This document shows, piece by piece, positions 14,645 to 16,823 of a stretch of 16,823 nt of DNA (positions are counted from its first letter, which is position 1; each line of letters opens with the position of its first letter). Source of the stretch: an uncultured Lachnospiraceae bacterium (GTDB lineage Bacteria; Bacillota; Clostridia; Lachnospirales; Lachnospiraceae). The notes under the pieces were generated by a model. That model made no database searches, had not been told where the DNA came from, and saw only the letters and a list, made by a program, of their open reading frames with translations. The stretch spans positions 1-16,823 of the forward strand of contig CAOJLW010000012.1 in NCBI GenBank assembly GCA_948438565.1, given 5' to 3'. Both the position numbers and the translations under genes were made by a program.

Positions 14645-16498
14645 ATGCCATCAACATTTTATGGATTGACAATTGCGGGTTCCGCATTAAATACATTTCA
14701 GGTAGCGGTTAATACGACGGCGAATAATATTTCCAATATACAGACTAAGGGTTATACCAAGCAGGTGGCAAATCGCCAGGCGGGGGAAGCACTTAGGGTA
14801 TATCAGAAATTCGGCACCACCGGCAGCGGCGTTGTGACGACTTCCGTCACATCGGTCAGAAATGCATACTATGATATGAAATACTGGGAGAATCAGCCTG
14901 CGGTCGGCCATTACGAGACGAAGTTAAATTATTTAAACCAGATTGAAAATTATTTTATTGATGACAGCAAGGATAATCCAGGTTTTTCCACACTGTTTTC
15001 CAGTATGTTTAATCAGTTAAATCCGTTGACGGGTACCGGTGGAACGGAGAATCAGCGTAAGGCATTTATCAGCTCGGCGCAGATGTTTACCTCTTATTTT
15101 AAAGATGTGTCCACCGGGTTAAACAGACTTCAGAAAGATTGTAACGATGAGATTCGGGCGTATGTAGACAGCATTAATTCGGGCGCAGAAAAAATTGCGG
15201 CGTTGAATAAGCAGATCAATATTATTGAATTAGAGGGCGGCAGAGCCAATGAGCTGCGTGACCAGCGGGCGTTGATTATCGACGAGCTGTCAAAAATTGT
15301 GCCAATCACCGTAGAGGAAACGCCGGTGACAAACAGTAATGATCCGGACACTTATTTGGGCGGAACCAATTATATTGTAAAAATCGACGGTCAGACGTTG
15401 GTGAGCACATATGATTACCGCACCTTATCTTGCGTATCCCGGGAACATAGGGTCAACCAGACGGATGCAGACGGCTTATATGATATCAAATGGTCGGATA
15501 CGGGCATGGGATTTAATGTCTATTCGGATTCTATGGATGGAACGTTGAAAGCGTTGTTTGACCTCAGGGACGGCAATAACGCAGAGAATTTTCGTGGGAA
15601 AGTGACGGGAGTTTCCGTGTCTGCCGTTACCATCTCGCCTGAGACGATGGATAGCGTAGAAGCTATGACGATGGCTGCGGAAGGCGTTATTACGATCCGC
15701 AATAAGGAATACAAGTATACCGGATTTACGGCTGAATTGGATGCTGATGGCAAAGTTGCATCGTACACGTTTCAATTAGAAGACAATCTGGACGCTGCGG
15801 AAATCAGCGGCTTGCAGGGAAAGAACGCTGCGATTGGCAGAAGTATTGACGTGATGGGCATTCCCTATTATATGGCGCAGATGAGTGAATTTGTACGTGC
15901 GTTTAGCAGCCGTTTTAACGCTTATCAACATCAGGGCGTGGATTTAAACGGCGATCCGATGGGCAGCTTCTTTATCGCCAACAAATTTGACGGAACGGAG
16001 TACGATTTTTCCGAACAGACAGTCAATACGGACGGCGTAACGGACGGAGCCAATTCGACGATTACATCCACATCCAACACGTATTATCAGTTGACGGCAT
16101 TAAACTTTGCCGTTGCGGACGCCAGTGTCAGGGATTCCAATATCTTTGCTACGGCGACGGATGTGGAAGGGGATAAAGTGGATAGACACGATCTGGTGGA
16201 CTTGATGTTAAAGCTGGAAAATAAGGTCAATCTGTTCCGTGGAGGTACGGCAGAGGGATTCTTACAGTGTATCTATTCGGATATCTCCATAGATACGGAA
16301 GAGTCTGAAAACTTTTTGGAGAGTTTTTCAGAGATTGCCAGTACGATTACCAATCAGCGTCTGTCGATTTCCGGAGTTGACGAGGATGAAGAGGCGCTAG
16401 ATCTATTGAAGTTCCAGAATGCGTATAATCTGGCAGCCCGGATGGTACAGTGCATGACGGAAATGTACGATAAATTGATCAATCAGACCGGAGTATAA
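14645..16498 (+). CDS. flgK: Flagellar hook-associated protein 1 FlgK (second paralogue)
   Basis: A 617-residue second FlgK-type protein. The N-terminus STFYGLTIAGSALNTFQVAV (3-22) is followed by NTTANNISNIQTKGYTKQ, and the C-terminus contains LLKFQNAYNLAARMVQCMTE (588-607). Both ends keep the axial D0 coiled-coil pattern, but the centre is clearly different from the first FlgK and about 40 residues longer, so this is an old duplication, not a recent copy. AAAGGAG at 14627-14633 precedes the ATG by 11 bases. The two proteins may stack as successive junction rings or act at different assembly stages; nothing in the sequence decides which. Confidence 0.9.
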   Translation: MPSTFYGLTIAGSALNTFQVAVNTTANNISNIQTKGYTKQVANRQAGEALRVYQKFGTTGSGVVTTSVTSVRNAYYDMKYWENQPAVGHYETKLNYLNQIENYFIDDSKDNPGFSTLFSSMFNQLNPLTGTGGTENQRKAFISSAQMFTSYFKDVSTGLNRLQKDCNDEIRAYVDSINSGAEKIAALNKQINIIELEGGRANELRDQRALIIDELSKIVPITVEETPVTNSNDPDTYLGGTNYIVKIDGQTLVSTYDYRTLSCVSREHRVNQTDADGLYDIKWSDTGMGFNVYSDSMDGTLKALFDLRDGNNAENFRGKVTGVSVSAVTISPETMDSVEAMTMAAEGVITIRNKEYKYTGFTAELDADGKVASYTFQLEDNLDAAEISGLQGKNAAIGRSIDVMGIPYYMAQMSEFVRAFSSRFNAYQHQGVDLNGDPMGSFFIANKFDGTEYDFSEQTVNTDGVTDGANSTITSTSNTYYQLTALNFAVADASVRDSNIFATATDVEGDKVDRHDLVDLMLKLENKVNLFRGGTAEGFLQCIYSDISIDTEESENFLESFSEIASTITNQRLSISGVDEDEEALDLLKFQNAYNLAARMVQCMTEMYDKLINQTGV

Positions 16499-16522
16499 TC
16501 CGGACGTACAGGAGGGAATACT

Positions 16523-16823
16523 ATGCGAATAACCAATAACATGATGATTAATAACACATCTGCCAATATCAATGGGAATAAAGTGCTTTTTAGCAATAAG
16601 AATTTGCAGATGTCATCCCAAAAGAAAATTCAGCGTCCGTCGGAAAATCCGGTCATTGCAATTCGTGCATTACGGCTTCGGACAACGCAGAGCAAGATTG
16701 ACCAGTATTATGAAAAAAATATACCGGATGTGCAGGCGTGGTTTGAAGCTACAGAGACAGCGTTAAAAAATATGAATAAGATTTTGACGGATGTGAAAAC
16801 GCAGTGTGTATATGGAAATAATT
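16523..16823 (+). CDS. flgL: Flagellar hook-associated protein 3 FlgL (5' part, runs off the window)
   Basis: The first 100 codons of FlgL. The start MRITNNMMINNTSANINGNK and KIQRPSENPVIAIRALRLR (about 35-53) match the flagellin-like N-terminal D0/D1 region of FlgL, which forms the last junction layer before the filament. AGGAGGG (about 16510-16516) precedes the ATG by six bases. The frame is open to the window edge. Confidence 0.9.
   Translation, partial: MRITNNMMINNTSANINGNKVLFSNKNLQMSSQKKIQRPSENPVIAIRALRLRTTQSKIDQYYEKNIPDVQAWFEATETALKNMNKILTDVKTQCVYGNN

Noticed and set aside
16572..16766. A 64-codon plus-strand frame in the flgL region
   Set aside because: It is out of phase with flgL, whose start, ribosome binding site and family N-terminus are clear.
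1..16823. CRISPR array, tRNA, insertion sequence or prophage boundary
   Set aside because: No regularly spaced repeats, cloverleaf-like sequence, transposase, integrase or terminal repeats were seen.

Overview
The window looks like chromosomal DNA from a motile, low-to-moderate GC Gram-positive anaerobe of the class Clostridia, most likely Lachnospiraceae-like. The grounds are strong AGGAGG-type ribosome binding sites, sigma-A-like TTGAAA/TATGAT promoters, a PMCA-type calcium pump beside TerD genes, and a flgM-flgN-flgK-flgK-flgL order. The taxon is inferred from gene order and style only.

Region 1 (1-8460) is a Ter/Tel stress-response island. It opens with a phosphoribosyltransferase/PELOTA protein (StiP family), probably the tail of a longer biosynthetic operon that continues upstream. 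Convergent to it is a CitE/HpcH-like C-C bond lyase on the minus strand, with its own promoter and terminator. Divergent from the lyase is a cytoplasmic trypsin-like serine protease carrying a novel-looking N-terminal domain. A separate sigma-A promoter (3678-3706) then drives a tight operon: a 758-residue YceG-type protein, TelA and two TerD paralogues, ended by a hairpin near 8424-8457. Known Ter systems (TerD, TelA, YceG plus a PRTase/lyase/HAD 'biosynthetic module') are linked to metal, oxyanion and phage stress and proposed to make a nucleoside-like metabolite. The enzymes here fit that scheme. ATP-grasp, TRSP-type PRTase and TerC genes are not in the window.

Region 2 (8482-11930) is a two-gene unit: a PMCA-type Ca2+-ATPase and a HAD phosphatase whose start lies one base after the pump's stop. 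TerD domains bind calcium, so the pump fits the island functionally. The HAD enzyme resembles the phosphatase of the biosynthetic module. A strong hairpin ends the unit.

Region 3 (11956-16823) is a late flagellar operon read from a good sigma-28-type promoter: flgM (anti-sigma-28), flgN (chaperone), two different flgK genes (hook-junction protein) and the first 100 codons of flgL.

The most interesting observation is an internal repeat. The 758-residue YceG-type protein appears to be built from three diverged copies of one roughly 170-residue core unit. A fourth copy forms the N-terminal half of the neighbouring serine protease, joined to the protease by a proline/alanine-rich linker. This suggests a shared sensing or assembly module that places a cytoplasmic protease under control of the Ter system. 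I saw no tRNA, rRNA, CRISPR array, insertion sequence or attachment site.
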